Shown: positions 13,501 to 28,500 of the stretch, in pieces
Numbering within the stretch: the stretch's first letter is position 1
Layout: every line of letters begins with the position of its first letter
Notes under the pieces: model-generated
Told to the model about the DNA's origin: nothing
Database searches by the model: none
Seen by the model: only the letters and a program-made list of their open reading frames with translations
Program-made: the position numbers and the translations under genes
Assembly: GCA_959347315.1 (NCBI GenBank)
Contig: OY365810.1
Span: forward strand, 29,378,924-29,442,923
Source: Bimastos eiseni
Taxonomy: Eukaryota > Annelida > Clitellata > Crassiclitellata > Lumbricidae
DNA: 64,000 nucleotides
Direction: 5' to 3'

Positions 13501-16500
13501 ATGTGCTTGTTACATTTATTGTTAAGTAACCAGTCTTCAGTGCAGTTGGTATCTTCTTTGTTTGATGCTCTTTTAAGCCAGCGCAACCGTTACGATCCTG
13601 ATCGACGACATCAATGATCATGCTCCTCACTTTACACAATCTGTCTACCGTGCAACCATTTCCGAGAGCTATCCCACAGGTTCTTCCATAACCTCTGTTT
13701 CCGCTACTGACCTTGACATTGGCAACAATGCTCGGCTGACTTACATGCTCAAAGAACAGGATCAAGAGTTCTTCTATGTGAGCAACATCGAAGTAACCAA
13801 CTCGGGTGTTCTCAAAGTGTTCAAGGTACTGTAACAAAGCTTGTGGGAGGCTGTTTTGTGATACAGATTCAGGTACAGTTAGTTTATTGTTTGCCATTTT
13901 CAGCTATACTAGTCTTAAAAGTACAGTCAATCCATGTTTACTGATTTCTTCTGAAGTGAGTGTCGACATGAGGGCAATCCAGAACAGAACTTGTAGCCTT
14001 CCCATAAACATTGAGTGGCTGAAGAAGGACTTACAAAAACCAATATTATAAAAGACACCAATCAATGTATGATAAATCAAGCTAATCCCTCACGTAAATG
14101 TCTTTTTGAAAAGTCGTCATCCAAGATCTTTGTCTGACTTATTTCTCGAAAATGATGCATTCCGGACAACGTACAACAGTTCAAATTCTGGCTGCAACTG
14201 ACGTTTTTTTGGCAACAAGTATACTAAAAGTGATTGGGAAAGCAATGCAGCATTTACATTTGTAGAATAAATTAATTTATATAACAAATGCAGTGGTTAA
14301 TAACTATTGTGATGCTAATTTATTTATTCTTAAATTTGATATCGCCCTTCTACCAACATTTTATGCTCAGAAGTACAATTGCCTTGTTGTACTGCAGAGC
14401 AATTGTGCACAAAGGACTTGCTCAAGGTCCCTACGCAGTGACTCCTCAGTCGAACTCGTTAACTCAGTGCACAGTGAGCGTTACAAGCCAACCACTCTAA
14501 CCAATCGACCACCGTGCCACATAATGTAATGAATTGCGATATATTATTATATTATGTCACATAAACTGCATTCCACATTTTTTAAATGATGGGAGCAGTG
14601 TGTTGTCTTGTAGTCAGTTGACTTTGATACTTTGTCGTTGCCTTTCTTCAACGTAACCGTCTACGTTCAAGACACTGACCCAACTCACATCAGTTCAGCG
14701 ACCGTTGAAATTGAAGTGACTGATTTCAACGATAACCCTCCGCTGTTTGTTCCAAACAGCCATAAAATACCGATCTTTGAGAATGCAACGATTGGAACAA
14801 CGCTTCACAGATTCACTGCCTCTGATAAAGACACCGGCATTAATAAACAGTTTACGTGAGGTTCAATTCACATTTGAAATGTTTGGTTCTACTTCCTCTG
14901 ACTGTTCTGAAGTCTCTTGAGATTTGAATTTTTCTGATTACTTTGTCTTTCAGTTTTAATGTACTCTTTTGTAGCTAAGTAGGTTGAACTTTGATGAAGT
15001 TCAAGTATAGGTGTTATAGGAATTAGGTTCAACTAACATTTTGTAGAATTTGGAACTGTTCAGACTAAGTTTTGAGCCTTATACCTGCCTGCCTACCTTT
15101 CTTCCTTCCTTTCTTCCTGCTTGTTTATTGTTGAGATCATGGTTCCAAATGTACATGGCATAATTATTTGTCAGTTGACAACCGATTTATCATGATTGAC
15201 TGGCTGTTATTAGGTATGCCATTGACAAATATACCGATCCAGATCGACAGTTTTCGATTGACAGCAATGGACTGGTGACGACCGCTAAGCATCTGGACCG
15301 AGAAACGTTACCTGGCCATCGAATTCATCTCCTTGCCATTGACAAAGGTCATGTTTTTTTGTCTTTTCTAGAGATTTAATTATTCTAGGTTTGTGTACTA
15401 AAAATAAAAATTGAAGCTGCTCCTGTCACTGACCCAGTGATTCCAAGCATTTCCTTCTTGTTTGAAGTTTTTTTGGGTTTTTTGGTGACATGGGGGTTCA
15501 TGGTTCTTGTTTTAAACTTCTTTTGTTTTTGCATTTTCAGTGGTAACAAAAGATTTGATTTGTTAAGCTTTGTATCGACAAAAACACTAATGCAGTTTCA
15601 AAAAAGTTAAATTATTTGATTATAGGCACCTGTGATATGATACAATGTTAATATTTGAAATTCAATGAGATTTATTATTAATATGGCTATTAACTTATTA
15701 CTTTGTATGGAAATTTGCATGCACTATAATCTAAATCAGGAAATGTAGGGGGCAAACGCCGCCTCTGCCCCCCTCCGAGCGACGTCCCTGTTTAGAGATT
15801 GGCAAAAAAGATACCTTCAAACTCTGAACATATGTTCACATAACATAGTCATAAACCTGTCCAATTGAGGTTCACATGCTTGACTGTCATTCAAGAGATT
15901 GCGGTTCAAATCCATGTTTGGGCAGAAATCTCTGTTCCAGTTGCATCCCTAAGTAATTTCAGCTGCAAAGTGCGAATGACTGTATAGTCTATATATATAG
16001 TGTATATATATCATGCCAAACCTTAGATTAATTATAATGCTGGTGGTGCATGTGTCTCTCTAATGGGGCAGGTCTGCTGCCTTCATCTTCGCTTCTTACT
16101 TACTTCTTTATGATTGAAATTTGTGTTTTAAATACATTCTGCTGCTTTGTTGACAAGTTGTTTTTTAAAATATGTATTCCTGCTGAAATGCAGAAGCTCG
16201 TGGTCAACATACTAACTGTACATCTGTGTATATAAGTATATGTGCAATCATGTATGTGTAATTGGGTATGTAGGTATATGTGTATTAGTGTGTATATGTG
16301 TTTACTTGTATGTAAACACATATACACACTGCGTATGTGTGTGAAAGGTCCTAGGAATGCACAGAGAATTCCCATTGTAACTGCCATTATTTCTGTTTAG
16401 GTATTCCTTCACAGACTGGTACTGGTACCCTGATCATTAACATTCTGGATGTTAATGATAACTTTCCGGAATTCGCCATGGATTACCTACCTGTTGTCTA

Positions 16501-19500
16501 TGAGAACCAGCCGCCTGGACAAATAATCATCCAGATAAGTGCTGTTGATAGAGATATGGTGTCAAACGGTCCTCCATTTGAGTTCTGGTTGCCATGTGGT
16601 GGAGGTTGTCCTTGTCATGCCAATCCGAATTGTAATGACTTCTCCTTTAAATTCATTCCAGGTTTGTAACATTTTACCTGTGTTCATGCTTGCAGACTCA
16701 ATCTAGTAATATATGGAGAATGCAATTACCTGTTTGCTAGTTTGTTTGAACACACGTTGTGTCGTTGTAGTTGACTAATGGCATTTATTTGTGTGACTAC
16801 AGAGATGAAGCCAATGTAATGATATCTGTAGCTCATTTATCATTATGCACAAGTGGAATCATGGTTGAGAATCAGAAATTGTTGGATTGGCATGATTCCT
16901 AGCCAGTTGGCAAGGAAACCAGATGCATGTTTCAATCTACCGGTAGATGATCTTGTGCAACTTTGAGTACCCTAAAAAAATCACTGTCTGTGCTTGCCTA
17001 ACTGATGTTGAAATCTTTTTTGAGCAGAAAGTTAATCAGATAACTGAACTAGTGACTAATGGTGATTGGATTTAAGCAGACACACAGAGCCCTCAACCAC
17101 ACCAGAACTGATAGCAGACACCAGGTTCCGAGTTTCTGAGTGGCTGTTCCTTTAATAGGATGAAACTTAGCTGAATCATTTGTACATAATGTGTGCCATG
17201 TTAAGAGAAGTGCTTGTCCAGATATTGTACTGTCACTGTTTGGCTAGATATGTCTTATGTACATGTCTGTCGCATGTCACTGTGTACTCACGTTATAGAT
17301 GGTGGTGAAAATGGTTTTGGTGCTGGTGTGGTGACCAGCCTCAGAGCATTTGACCGAGAGAAACGCAGGGAGTTCTATCTTCCGATCATCATGAAGGACA
17401 GTGGTCATCCTCCGATCAGTGGCACTAACACACTGACCATCATCATTGGAGATATAAATGACAATAAACACTCCCCTGGACACAAAAATATTCTCGTCTA
17501 CAACTACAAAGGTGATTAACGAATGTTGTTGCAATGATGCTTAATTAATTTTATTATTCGTATCTGATTATCTAAGGCCAGCGGTCAAATTCAGCAGGAT
17601 TTTAAATCCGGTGCCTCTATTCTGAGACCAGCCACCTGACCTATAAGACCTTCCATCTGAAAAAGAGGACCTGTCAGCTGTTTTTATATCCATAATTGGC
17701 ATCGTGCATCATTTCTATGCTCTTTACTGTGATTGTAATTGTTAAACGACAATTTCTTGAGCACCATTGGTAGCAAGCTTCTTCTAGGGTGCTTTACATA
17801 ACAGTTTATTCGAGGGGATTGCCGAACACAGAAAACGTCTATGGTGAACAGTGGGAGTCTGAGTGGGTGAACAACCAAGTCTACCTATGGATGAGCCATT
17901 GTCTCAGGTCACTTGATTGTTCACCCACTCAGACTCACACTGTTCACCATAGACGTTTTCTGTGTTCGGCAATCCCCTCGAATAAACTGCCTAACAACTT
18001 GCAACATTTACTCCTCATACTTTATTTGCCTCTTTTTGTCAAACGCTTGAAGTCCATTCTATTTTCGATCGTGGCTTCTTTGTATTCGGTAGGTAGCGCT
18101 TCTGACGAGTCTCTCCTGTTGTGGTGCAATATAAATTTGCAGTTCTAATCATGATTTACAGGTACTTGGTAAAAAAAAATCGATTTTCAGGTAGGGTAAA
18201 AACCGGTTCCAAAGTAGTCAGTCATTGGATGGTGTTTAGAATTGAAGCGGCAAGAAAGGCAATGGGGAAGAGAAGGAGGAGGAGGAGGAGGAGGAGGAGG
18301 AATCAGTCCTAGATTGTGAATGTTCAGTGTTTCAACTATCAGTGAAGAGATTGTAAGAGGTGAGGTGTTAGACCTATGTTATAACTCCGGCACTGTTCGC
18401 ACTGTGACAGAGTCAGTCCCAAGCTGTATAAAGGAGGAGGGCGATGCCAATGATCTTTGTTAGCACACAGTGTTGTTATGTTGAAACTACTATTACTACT
18501 ATGTATCATTGCTTCTATCTATATTTTGTTTGGTAACATATACCCTTGCTTTGTTGTCTATGTATTGTCTGGTGTTAATAATTGCATTTAGGTTTTTTGT
18601 ATTATTTCTTCATTGTTGCTGTTGGTGTTTTGAGAAATTCTTGATGATACTTGCTGTTTCTTTTCATGCTTCCATGATGCAGGTTGGAACGGTAAGATTT
18701 TTTTTACAGCAAATTTATCAAAGGTTACTTAAAAATCAGAATAAAAAAATTATTGCTGCTTTGCTGCATATATCATTTTTCTTTGATATTCTCAGTGGTG
18801 CAACCGTTTTAATTCGTAATTAGGTATAGAGATTGATTTTTTGGCAGCTAAGTTCTCAACTTTGAGCACTTTCTTCATTTCATCAAGCCCGATAATCATG
18901 GCGCATGTTGTACTTCTTGATATGAGATTGTCTGACCATTAGGTTCGTAAATCTTTTATAACATTTCTGTATAACTAAGCTATCTACTCTACTGACCTTC
19001 TCTTCTACCAACATTTATAAAAAAAATGTAAGAAATTGTTTTCATATATTGTTCAGCTCTTACAGTATTTCATAGAAGTCAAAAGGGCAGAGATGGCAAA
19101 CTCCAAATCTACTTTTATGGTTTTGCTTCACTGTGGGCTGTATAGAGAATGATGTTCAAAATAAAATAAACTGATGATAGAGTGAATGAAAGAGGGAATG
19201 AATGAGACAGTGAAACATTAGATCATAGTTTGATGATTTGAGATAGTTTAATTAAATTACAGCCGATCAAAGTAAGTGAATGAGTAAGATAATCATACTT
19301 ATTAAACAACCAATCAGTATGTTGTTTGATAGATGATTTATTAGTCTATAAAAATTTGGAAAGTTGCAATAAATATTATTAATTATGAAGACTACATAAT
19401 AGACAATGATGGCATTTAGAAATCTGATAGATGGACTAATTTTTGTTTTAGGTGAATTTGATAATGTGCCACTTGGAAATGTTTATGCTGAAGATGATGA

Positions 19501-22500
19501 CGATTGGGACGTGACAAATAAATCATTTGCATTTGTCAATCCACGGGAAGCTGAGAAGTATTTCAGGTGATCTTCTCATCCTCCTCCTTCGTGATATAAC
19601 AGGGTTCTAGGGGTAAATGAAAGGGTGAAGGAGGAATTAACTTGGGTTGTGGGTTATGCGTCAGCAATAAACTAAGTGATCTATTTATTCGGTTTTAATT
19701 TTTGTGGGTTCGTTGGTTATTGTTATCTAGATGCATTGTGTAGACTGTAGACATTTATTTTATTTTGGGATATGTTAGGTAGCTTCATTTGGCGTGTTCT
19801 TGTAGGGTGTTCTATTTGGTGGTCATATGCATACATACATACATACATACATACTGTACATACATACATGCATACATACATACATACTGTACATACATAC
19901 ATGCATACATACATTAATCTGTCAGTTAGAAAGCATTGCATTTATTATTTAATACTTTTCATTTCCTCGTATATTTGTTAATTTATTTCTTCATTTCCTT
20001 TGTTCAGACTTGACCATAAAACCGGAATGCTTGAGACAAAGGGTCGACTGATGGAGGGTTCGTACGAACTTAGGGTCAGAGTGCACGACGTAGTGTGGAA
20101 AAGGGAAGTTGTGTCCTCAGTTGCTATCCAGGTCATGGATATCAGTGATGATGCAGTCCTCAACTCAGGGTCACTTCGAATAAGTGGTAAGAGCCAAGAA
20201 ATAGACATTCATTCGTTAATGATCATATGACCAAAGCAAATAATGTACTTTGTAATAACTGGTATTTGTTTACCCTGGGACTGATTTGGAAGGGATATGA
20301 AGCCACAACGTCGTTGCCAATCAGTGATCATCTTTCCTGATACATTGCTGGCGATGTCTATTGTAATGAATGAAGTGACATCCGGGTATTCGGCATTCAA
20401 GAGGCACTGCTTGATGCTTATCCCTTATTAGGAATGGCCAGTCTAAGCTTCCATCCATATAATAATTATAATTGGTGTATATTGTTTATTCATGTTACTG
20501 TTTTTGATTCTTTTCTGTGGATGATGCATAGGCATGACTGCTGAAACCTTTATGAGTCGACCTAAGACTGGACCAACTCTCACTGAATATGGATGGAGCA
20601 AGTATGACTTGCTGCGAATGACTGTTGCGAAGAAGCTGGACATCCCGCTGTCCAATGTCGATATTTTTACCGTTATGAATCATCCCATGTTGCCGAGAAC
20701 TGTTGATGTCCGATACTCGGCACGCGAAAGCACCTTGTACTTCCAAAGCATGAAACTCAATGGAATTCTGGCCCTCTTTCGGAATGAGGTCAGAATTTAA
20801 ACTGACACCCTAAGCAGCATATTTCTAAGTGGCAGTAACTAGTGTTGACGTTTGTGATATTAGAATTGAAGTTTAAAATCAAAGCTACAACTGTGGCTGT
20901 CAAAATGGTCACAAAGTTCAAGTGAGCAGTTTGTAATTTGTTATATGCAGTGAAATGTAATGTAACGTATGTCATGAAACATCTGTATGGCTCCGCTCAA
21001 AATCAGCAGTGCTCTCAATGGGTGTCTGTGCTTGGGCCAGAGAACAGGAAAGTTTGAGGGCATCTGAGGAACTGAGAAGGTGAGAGGGCAGACAGAGGCC
21101 CATGCAGCAACCTCTGCACCTGGGCCCACGAAGAGCTATCTGCCACACTGAAAGCCAGATTAAAGTTTTCATTTCTTTAAGATAGTTGATTTCTAAAAGT
21201 GCTGACTGAAATTGAAATAATCAGATGTTATGTTCACTTGGTGAGGCCACAAATGTAGTGGCAATCATGACTCAGTGCAGCATTGGGGCCTAGAGGAGAT
21301 GATTATTTCCAATTCCTAGACTCTTGACTCTTTTCCAATTCTAGATGGATGTTACTGAGCAATTGTGCATGAAGGACTTGCTCAAACTGACGCTCACCTT
21401 GAACCCGTACTCTCTTATAGTCTCTGTGGTAAAGGTCAATTGCTTTATGCGCATATGGACGAATAGAAAGGCCCTCCAAGTGGAGCCAGTGCATCATATT
21501 GATTCAATCAATGAAATTTCAATCAATGAACCTTTATATAGCGCCTCTTCAAGAAATCTACTCAGTAGACTGTGCTACCCTATGTAATGTTAAATGTTAT
21601 TTCTAACGGATATCTTACATCAGTTAGCAAACAGTGCACTGTAAGCTGAGAGAGTCACCAGTGGTGGGCCCACGCACAGGCATAGAACCAATCAATGGAT
21701 TCCGTCGACAGCTGAACAATGACATGGATGTTCTGACACTCTTGGCCAAGTTGCATCATGATTCATAGCTCCTTACTTACCCTGCATGGCTGCCGATGGA
21801 TAAATTCAACTCCTGTAATAGCTTGTCATTATTCGTTCATACTGTGCTTGTAATCATACTACGGTTTGTCAGTTTGCAATTAAACGAAAATATATTACTA
21901 CCTGCTTTCCTCATTCCAAATTATGATGTTTGGAGACAGAGGCCAAAACTTTAGTTGCCTCCTCTCATATTGGTTCTTATAGTTGTGCCAGACAAGTATT
22001 TGAACTAATTTATGTTTTTGTGTATGATGTTTTCTTAGCTTGAGGTGTTACTGAATGCCTGGAATGTTGTGGTACCAATTGATGAGTGCCTTAATAAACT
22101 ATGTGAAAGCAATGGCTGTTCCAACCGCCTTGTAACCACCTCGGAGCCACTCCTCATCAACACTAATGACACCTCACTGCTTGGGGTCATGACCTATATC
22201 AAGGCCGACTATCAATGCGCAGTGGAGGTTGGCATTAGTAGAGAGGATGGGAGCAGGGAGGTCGCCTGCCTACCAAATAGCTGCCTTAACGGAGGAACTT
22301 GTCTGCAACAGGGACCACAGAAAATTGAGTGAGTATGTAGTACAACATGGACAATATTGTTACTATTATATTGGTGTCCTTTTCCAGTTCTTATTTCATG
22401 AAATCAATTAATATTAATTAAAACCATCCTTACCTCTGTTACTTGACAATTGGCTGATTAGATTGCATTCACTGAGTAATTAGTTTGAGCCTCAACTGAG

Positions 22501-25500
22501 GGGTGAATCCGGTCATTGTCATTGTGTATTTAGTTTTAGCAAGTTCTTCAGTCACATTTGCTCAGAAACATTGGAAATAAAACCATATACACCTGTGTGA
22601 TACGGTGGCCGATTGGCTTGGGCAGTCAGCCTGTAATGCGTAGAGTACGGACTTCACCCAGGCTACATATAGTATGCCAAGCCTGTCCTCTTTTGTGTTA
22701 TTAAGCCAAAAAGCACCATGTAGTTGCTGCTATTGTGGCTGGCTTTGTCCGGGCTTTAGCGTCATTTCTAACGGGAAAATGTCTACCTGAAATGTCCATA
22801 TCACAGGATGAAAATGACATTTTTAGCTAAAAATAGTTGTGTCGACTTTGGTGGCACGTCGTCTATAACAGAAAATTTTGTAATTAGGTCAATCAGTGCC
22901 ACCTAGCTGCTGCCTTGGTAGTTGACTGCCCATAATCTAGCATCATATATGATGAAAAATAGAATATTTAAATGTTCATCATGTCTTAAGGGGAATGTTG
23001 TGTAAACCTTTCATATGGCTAGAGTGTTCCGTTCATGAGTATTTAGTTGGACAGAGAAACATGCCAATAGAAGTAGAAACTCGGAGAATCATTGTAGGGA
23101 TCATTCATATGTTGGTCAATATTTTAGATGCTATTGTCGAGATGGCTTTGATGGACCTCGATGTCAGCAGACCAGACACAGTTTCCATGGAAACGGATGG
23201 GCTTGGTTTGAACCGTTGACGCAATGTGAGCAGAGCCATACGAGCCTCGAGTTTGTGACGCTGAAAGAGAACGGACTGATTCTTTACAATGGTCCGATGA
23301 AAGAACTGCAAGACAGGGAACCAGAGGATTTCATAATTCTTGAACTTCGCAATGGTTACCCGTTTCTGAGGATAAATCATGGTTCGGGCGAGGCCAAGCT
23401 GACAGTGGACGGACGAGACAAACAAGGCTTTGTTCGTCTGGAGAAGCTTAACGACGGACTCTGGCACAAAGTGGATGTGATCAGAAATGGCAAGGTATCA
23501 ATGGAATCGACTGGTTTAAATGAGTCGCAATGGTAAAGTACCAAAAGATCTTTGTTGTGCATGGGAAGAAATATTTCTTCTGTATTAATTCATGCATCAC
23601 ATCGGCTGCCTCCTTCCTGTCTGTGTAGGATTGGTCTTGTTGAATTCGGAAGAGTTGTTCCAACCCCTCTGCAAAATGGTGGCATCTTAGATGGAAATTT
23701 GGTCTGAAATTGTGATGTAATGTAATGTTATTGAACATTTATATGGAGCCTCTTCATGATATCTACTCAGAGGCACTCTCTGTGCTGGCTTATAATGATG
23801 TTTTTGAAGATTGTAAAAGTAAGCTTAAGTGATGTGAGATTCAGAGCTGTGTCAATTTTAAAGACGAAGATGAGAGTCATTATGATCTTTTTGGAAACTG
23901 GTTGATATGCTTATACTCTGCAGTTGTTTGCTCTATTACTTGAGAGATGAGATATATTAGGTGTGCTTTTTTTATTGTTCAGTATATTCTATAGTTCAGT
24001 ATATTCTATAGTTCAGTATATTCTATTGTTCATTATATTTTGTTCTGTATATTCTATTGTTCATTATATTCTTTTGTTCGGTATATTCTATTGTTCATTA
24101 TATTCTTTTGTTCGGTATATTCTATTGTTCAGTATATTCGCTTGGTGGTTGACGAATGTGAGAATGCGAAAATAATAGAAAATGAGAATGACCAGACGTC
24201 TTATGAGGACAGACGAGCGTGTGAAGCGACAAGCGAGACTCCAGGAGATGACTTCCATCTGTCGGTGACCACTCCACTTCAACTTGGAGGCCGAACTGTC
24301 GCCAACATTCCGTTTCCTGCAAATGTCCCAAAAGATGGATTTAATGGATGCATCAAAAACCTCATTCATAATGGAAAGGCAAGCTGGGTCTCTACTAAGT
24401 TATCTTCGTTCTTTGAAATAGGGTTTTATTCATTGTTACGACTCAATAGTTCTTCTCAAAATCCATGAAAAATCAACTAAGATGGTTTCATGTAAGAAAG
24501 CAAGACTTCTCTCAAAAAGGAGCAATAATAAAAATTTACCAACATACTTGAGATTTATATCTAAAATAAGAAATGTCATTTCAAAGGAAAATATTGAGAT
24601 CAAACTTTCTTCCATCTCTGTCCAACAAGCCAATCAAACATGTCATCCTTCGGCGTGGTCACCTACAAAGCGCATTTCCCATTGCGCTGTTTATGAAACA
24701 TAGACTTTTGTTACAGGAAGTAATCATAATGTCTGTCAAAACATATAATTCATCTTTTTAGAACCATTATTAAGTGGTCCATTTTAGTCATGATTCTGAC
24801 TGAATTTTGTTGTCACCATCATCGCTATCGCTATCATTATTGCTATTGTCATCATCCTGACTATTGTCATCATCATCGTCATAACTATTTTCATCATGAC
24901 TAGTTTCTTCATGACTATCGTCATCATCATCATTAACTTACTAGCCCTATTTTGTAGCTGTATGACTTGCACATTGGCAAAGTTGGTGAATCCAAGGGTT
25001 CGGAGGATGGTTGCCAGAGGGAAGACTGGAGCTGCAGAAGACGAGACGCTAGTAGCAGTAAGGAATTGGGTATAGGCCACACAAACTGTGGCATCATGGG
25101 AAAATGTGTTGGTACCTTCTTAGATACGCATCACTGCATCTGTAATCCAGGATGGACAGGAAACCAGTGCAGTTTTGGTGAGCCTTTGCAGCTGTTATTT
25201 TATCAAATGTAAATTTGAATTTTTTACTCGTTTTTGTTCCTTTTTTAGTTACATGCTTAACATTTTGCTTTTGCTTTGAAGTTTGGTGATTTTCTACAAC
25301 CGATGTTTTAGCATGATCAAAATGCTAAAATTGGGAAATCCTGCCAATGCTGTCAAGAAGAAGATACAATAATCATATAAAACGTTGAGAAATTTGACTG
25401 ATTCAAGATTTTCTGTAGGAGTATACAGAAATAACAAATGAGTAGTGGTAACATTTATTAACTGGTTGAATTGGTGAATATGTGATTACTTTTCTGTATT

Positions 25501-28500
25501 TATTTTATTGTGTATTCAATGTATTCATGAGTTGATATTTGTGTGAAAAGACAAAAGATTTTAAAATTCACTTTTCATGCCATTTTACTGAGCTGATTGA
25601 TCCCTTACTGATCACGTTACGTAATTATCACTCGACTGCTGCAGTGATGAGTATTTTTGTGATTTGCAGAAGCACCCATCAGAGATTTCAGGCAACATAG
25701 TTTCATTCAGTGGGATTTCAAGGACAAGTTCTATGCCAATCTTGACAGAAAAGGAGCTCATCGAACAGACATCCAACTGATGTTTCGCACACGACGCGAG
25801 TTTGGGTTATTGTTCAAGGCACAGAATGCTCAGAAGGCTGAATACATCATCCTAGAGGTACCAGAGCAGTTGCAATCTAGTGAAGCTTAAAATAAACTAC
25901 TTGAGTTCAAGTTCTTCTATTGAGTATATTTTAATATAAATTTCCAACTCCTGGTGGTCAATACCGGAACACCTAGTAATGCTGTCTTTGCAATCCATAA
26001 CAAGGGTCTATGATGAGGTTATGATATGTTAAGATCATTATCTGAAGTTGAACTAAATTTGGGATCCGTGTACATGATCATGTTATGTCGAAATTGGTGT
26101 TGTAAATGAAGTACACGAGGGAATGGGAGAGTGTATTAAGTGGGGTTTTCGGATGTGTGTAATTATCCAAGAAAATAATTGGAGCAACATTCTAGAAATT
26201 TCCCCAGATTTGTTAAATCATTGAATGTGCATAATCTTACTTCGTTTTGTTGATTTCTGAAGTGAATCTGAAATGACTTAATTAAATTTGACTTTAAATG
26301 TTTGGTATTGCATGTTCATTTGCTAGATACATGACTATCATCTTCGATTTCGTTACAACCTTGGGTATGGAGAGCAACAGGTGGCTCTGCTCAAAGCCAA
26401 TGCATCGGACGGTGTTTGGCACAGTGCTAACGTCCATCGTGTCGGTCAGTGGGTCCGGCTTCAACTCGATGGTGGAGAAGGCATCAATTTCAACGAGTCC
26501 TTTGGGATTCCTGGTGGACATCTGCAGATCCATGTCAGTCAAAGGAGTGTCTTTGCCGGCGGAGAAGCCAGATTTCCATCGTCAAGAGATCCTCCCTTGG
26601 TTGACCACGACCTTGAAAATAGTATACAGCTTATTCTGTTCATTATGAGCTGCTTCTGGTTTGGAACTCTAGTTTTTCGTTTTGCAATTCCAATATTTGA
26701 AACTGATAGGTTTTCAGGGTATAGTATACCATAAGAAATGATTGACTACATTATTATTAATTAAATTGAATAGTTTGCTTAGGTGAATTAGGAAGATCAG
26801 TCTAGACCAGTTATGACCTGATGGTTATGGTGTCTTGAAACTTATTTGTACAAGAAGCTGACTTTTTTGTGTTTGGGTGAAGAAGCTGTTGTACCAAACT
26901 CACTCATTTGGAGTCTATTGTTGAGAATTAAAGATTTACATATGTGTGTATGTATTAGGGGCATTCAGATAGGGGGAGGTCGAGAGGAAAATCCCTCCAA
27001 TTTAACGTAGGGGGGATATTTTTTTAGTATTGGGGAAGGGGAATATCTTGCCTTTCTGACACTAAGGATCAGGGGTTTTGCCTTCATCACTCTGGGAGTA
27101 TGTATCTCAGTATTTATTTATTGCCTGTAAACTCCACCTGCTCAGAGATGCTGAAACATGAATAAAGGTGTATATATTTATTTAACTACTCCCAATAGGA
27201 AATTTAAAATTTTTAGGGGAAAATTATTTAAAAAATATGTTTCTATGCACTGAGAACTAATGTGCATCCAATACTTATATAAAGAGTTACAGACTTGCTG
27301 GTCTTCATAGGTTGTGTGGTGCAGGGAGGGGCCCTTGCACACAGTTGTCTACAACAAGACACTGGACCCTGAGTAGTGTTACTTTTAGATTATTAGTAAA
27401 CCTTTTGCTAGACTTTCGAAGTGGTCTGTGTTTAGGAAAAGTCAGTAACCAGTTTTGGCATACATGGATTTTTTAGGTTGTTTGAGAGATATCCGATTTA
27501 ACGGTGAATGGTTTCCGATGGATGCGTCTCAGAGCAGGGAGAGCAGTGCAGCGGAATATCTGATAAGGAGCCAGAACGTCGTCGATGGCTGTTTCTCGGA
27601 AGCCTGTCACTGGCCGAAGGGTCTTCGTTGTGGCACTGGCCAGCAGTGTATCGACCTTTGGAGACATGCTGAGTGCAGGCAAGTGATTATTCTATTTATG
27701 GCTTTATTTAATCAATCAATCAATCTATGTGAACTTATTATAGCTCTCCTTCAAGATATCTACTCAGAAGCGCTTCTGGTCTGACTACGGCTGAAAAATA
27801 CAGAAGAAGAGTAAAATGCAGGCAAGGAATTTCTAGGCAGAAGGTGTAGCCCTTGGGGGGCCCATTCCAGATGGCCACTGAACACCACTGAAAAGGCCCA
27901 ATGTTGCATCATAGTGGTATGAGCGAAAGGCACAACCAGGTCACCATGGGCAGCAGAACGGAGTTGGCATCGGTCATTAGTGGCCTTAATGGACCAACAC
28001 AACTCCTTTAGGTATATTGGCACAGTGCAGCAATCGCAACGCAAAACAAGGGCAGAGACCCCGAATGCAATGCTCTGGGGGGAAAGATAACCAGTGCAGG
28101 ACATCCTGCATATAAGCAGATACATGGTCCGTCCTTGGGATGCTTCAAATTAAGCACAGAGGTGAGTGCACCTACTGACTTCTGATATAAAACTCTAATA
28201 TTCCTGCTGTAAGATTCGGGTTCGGAACTGAGGAACTTTTCATTTTAAATCTCAATTAGTCCTCCTCTACCTGCTCTGAGGCCTGTCTCCAAAATGACCA
28301 ACTTCTCATTTTAAGCTTTATTTAGCCTATACAATTATTATTATTACAAGAATTTATGTGTAGCGCCTCTTCAAGGTGACTACTCAGAGACACTCCCAAT
28401 CCCAGCATCACCAAATATAGTAGTCTTAAGATGAGAGAGGAATGCCTGAGAGGGGTTCAACCGAGCGGAGGGAGCGCAGGCCTCGAGCACTAATGGTGGG

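Noticed and set aside
27440..27476. Upstream extension of exon 25 (reading DFLGCLRD)
   Set aside because: Attractive for LamG, but the phase does not match exon 24 and an in-frame TAA lies just upstream. The acceptor at 27476 keeps the frame (ENSCLRD).
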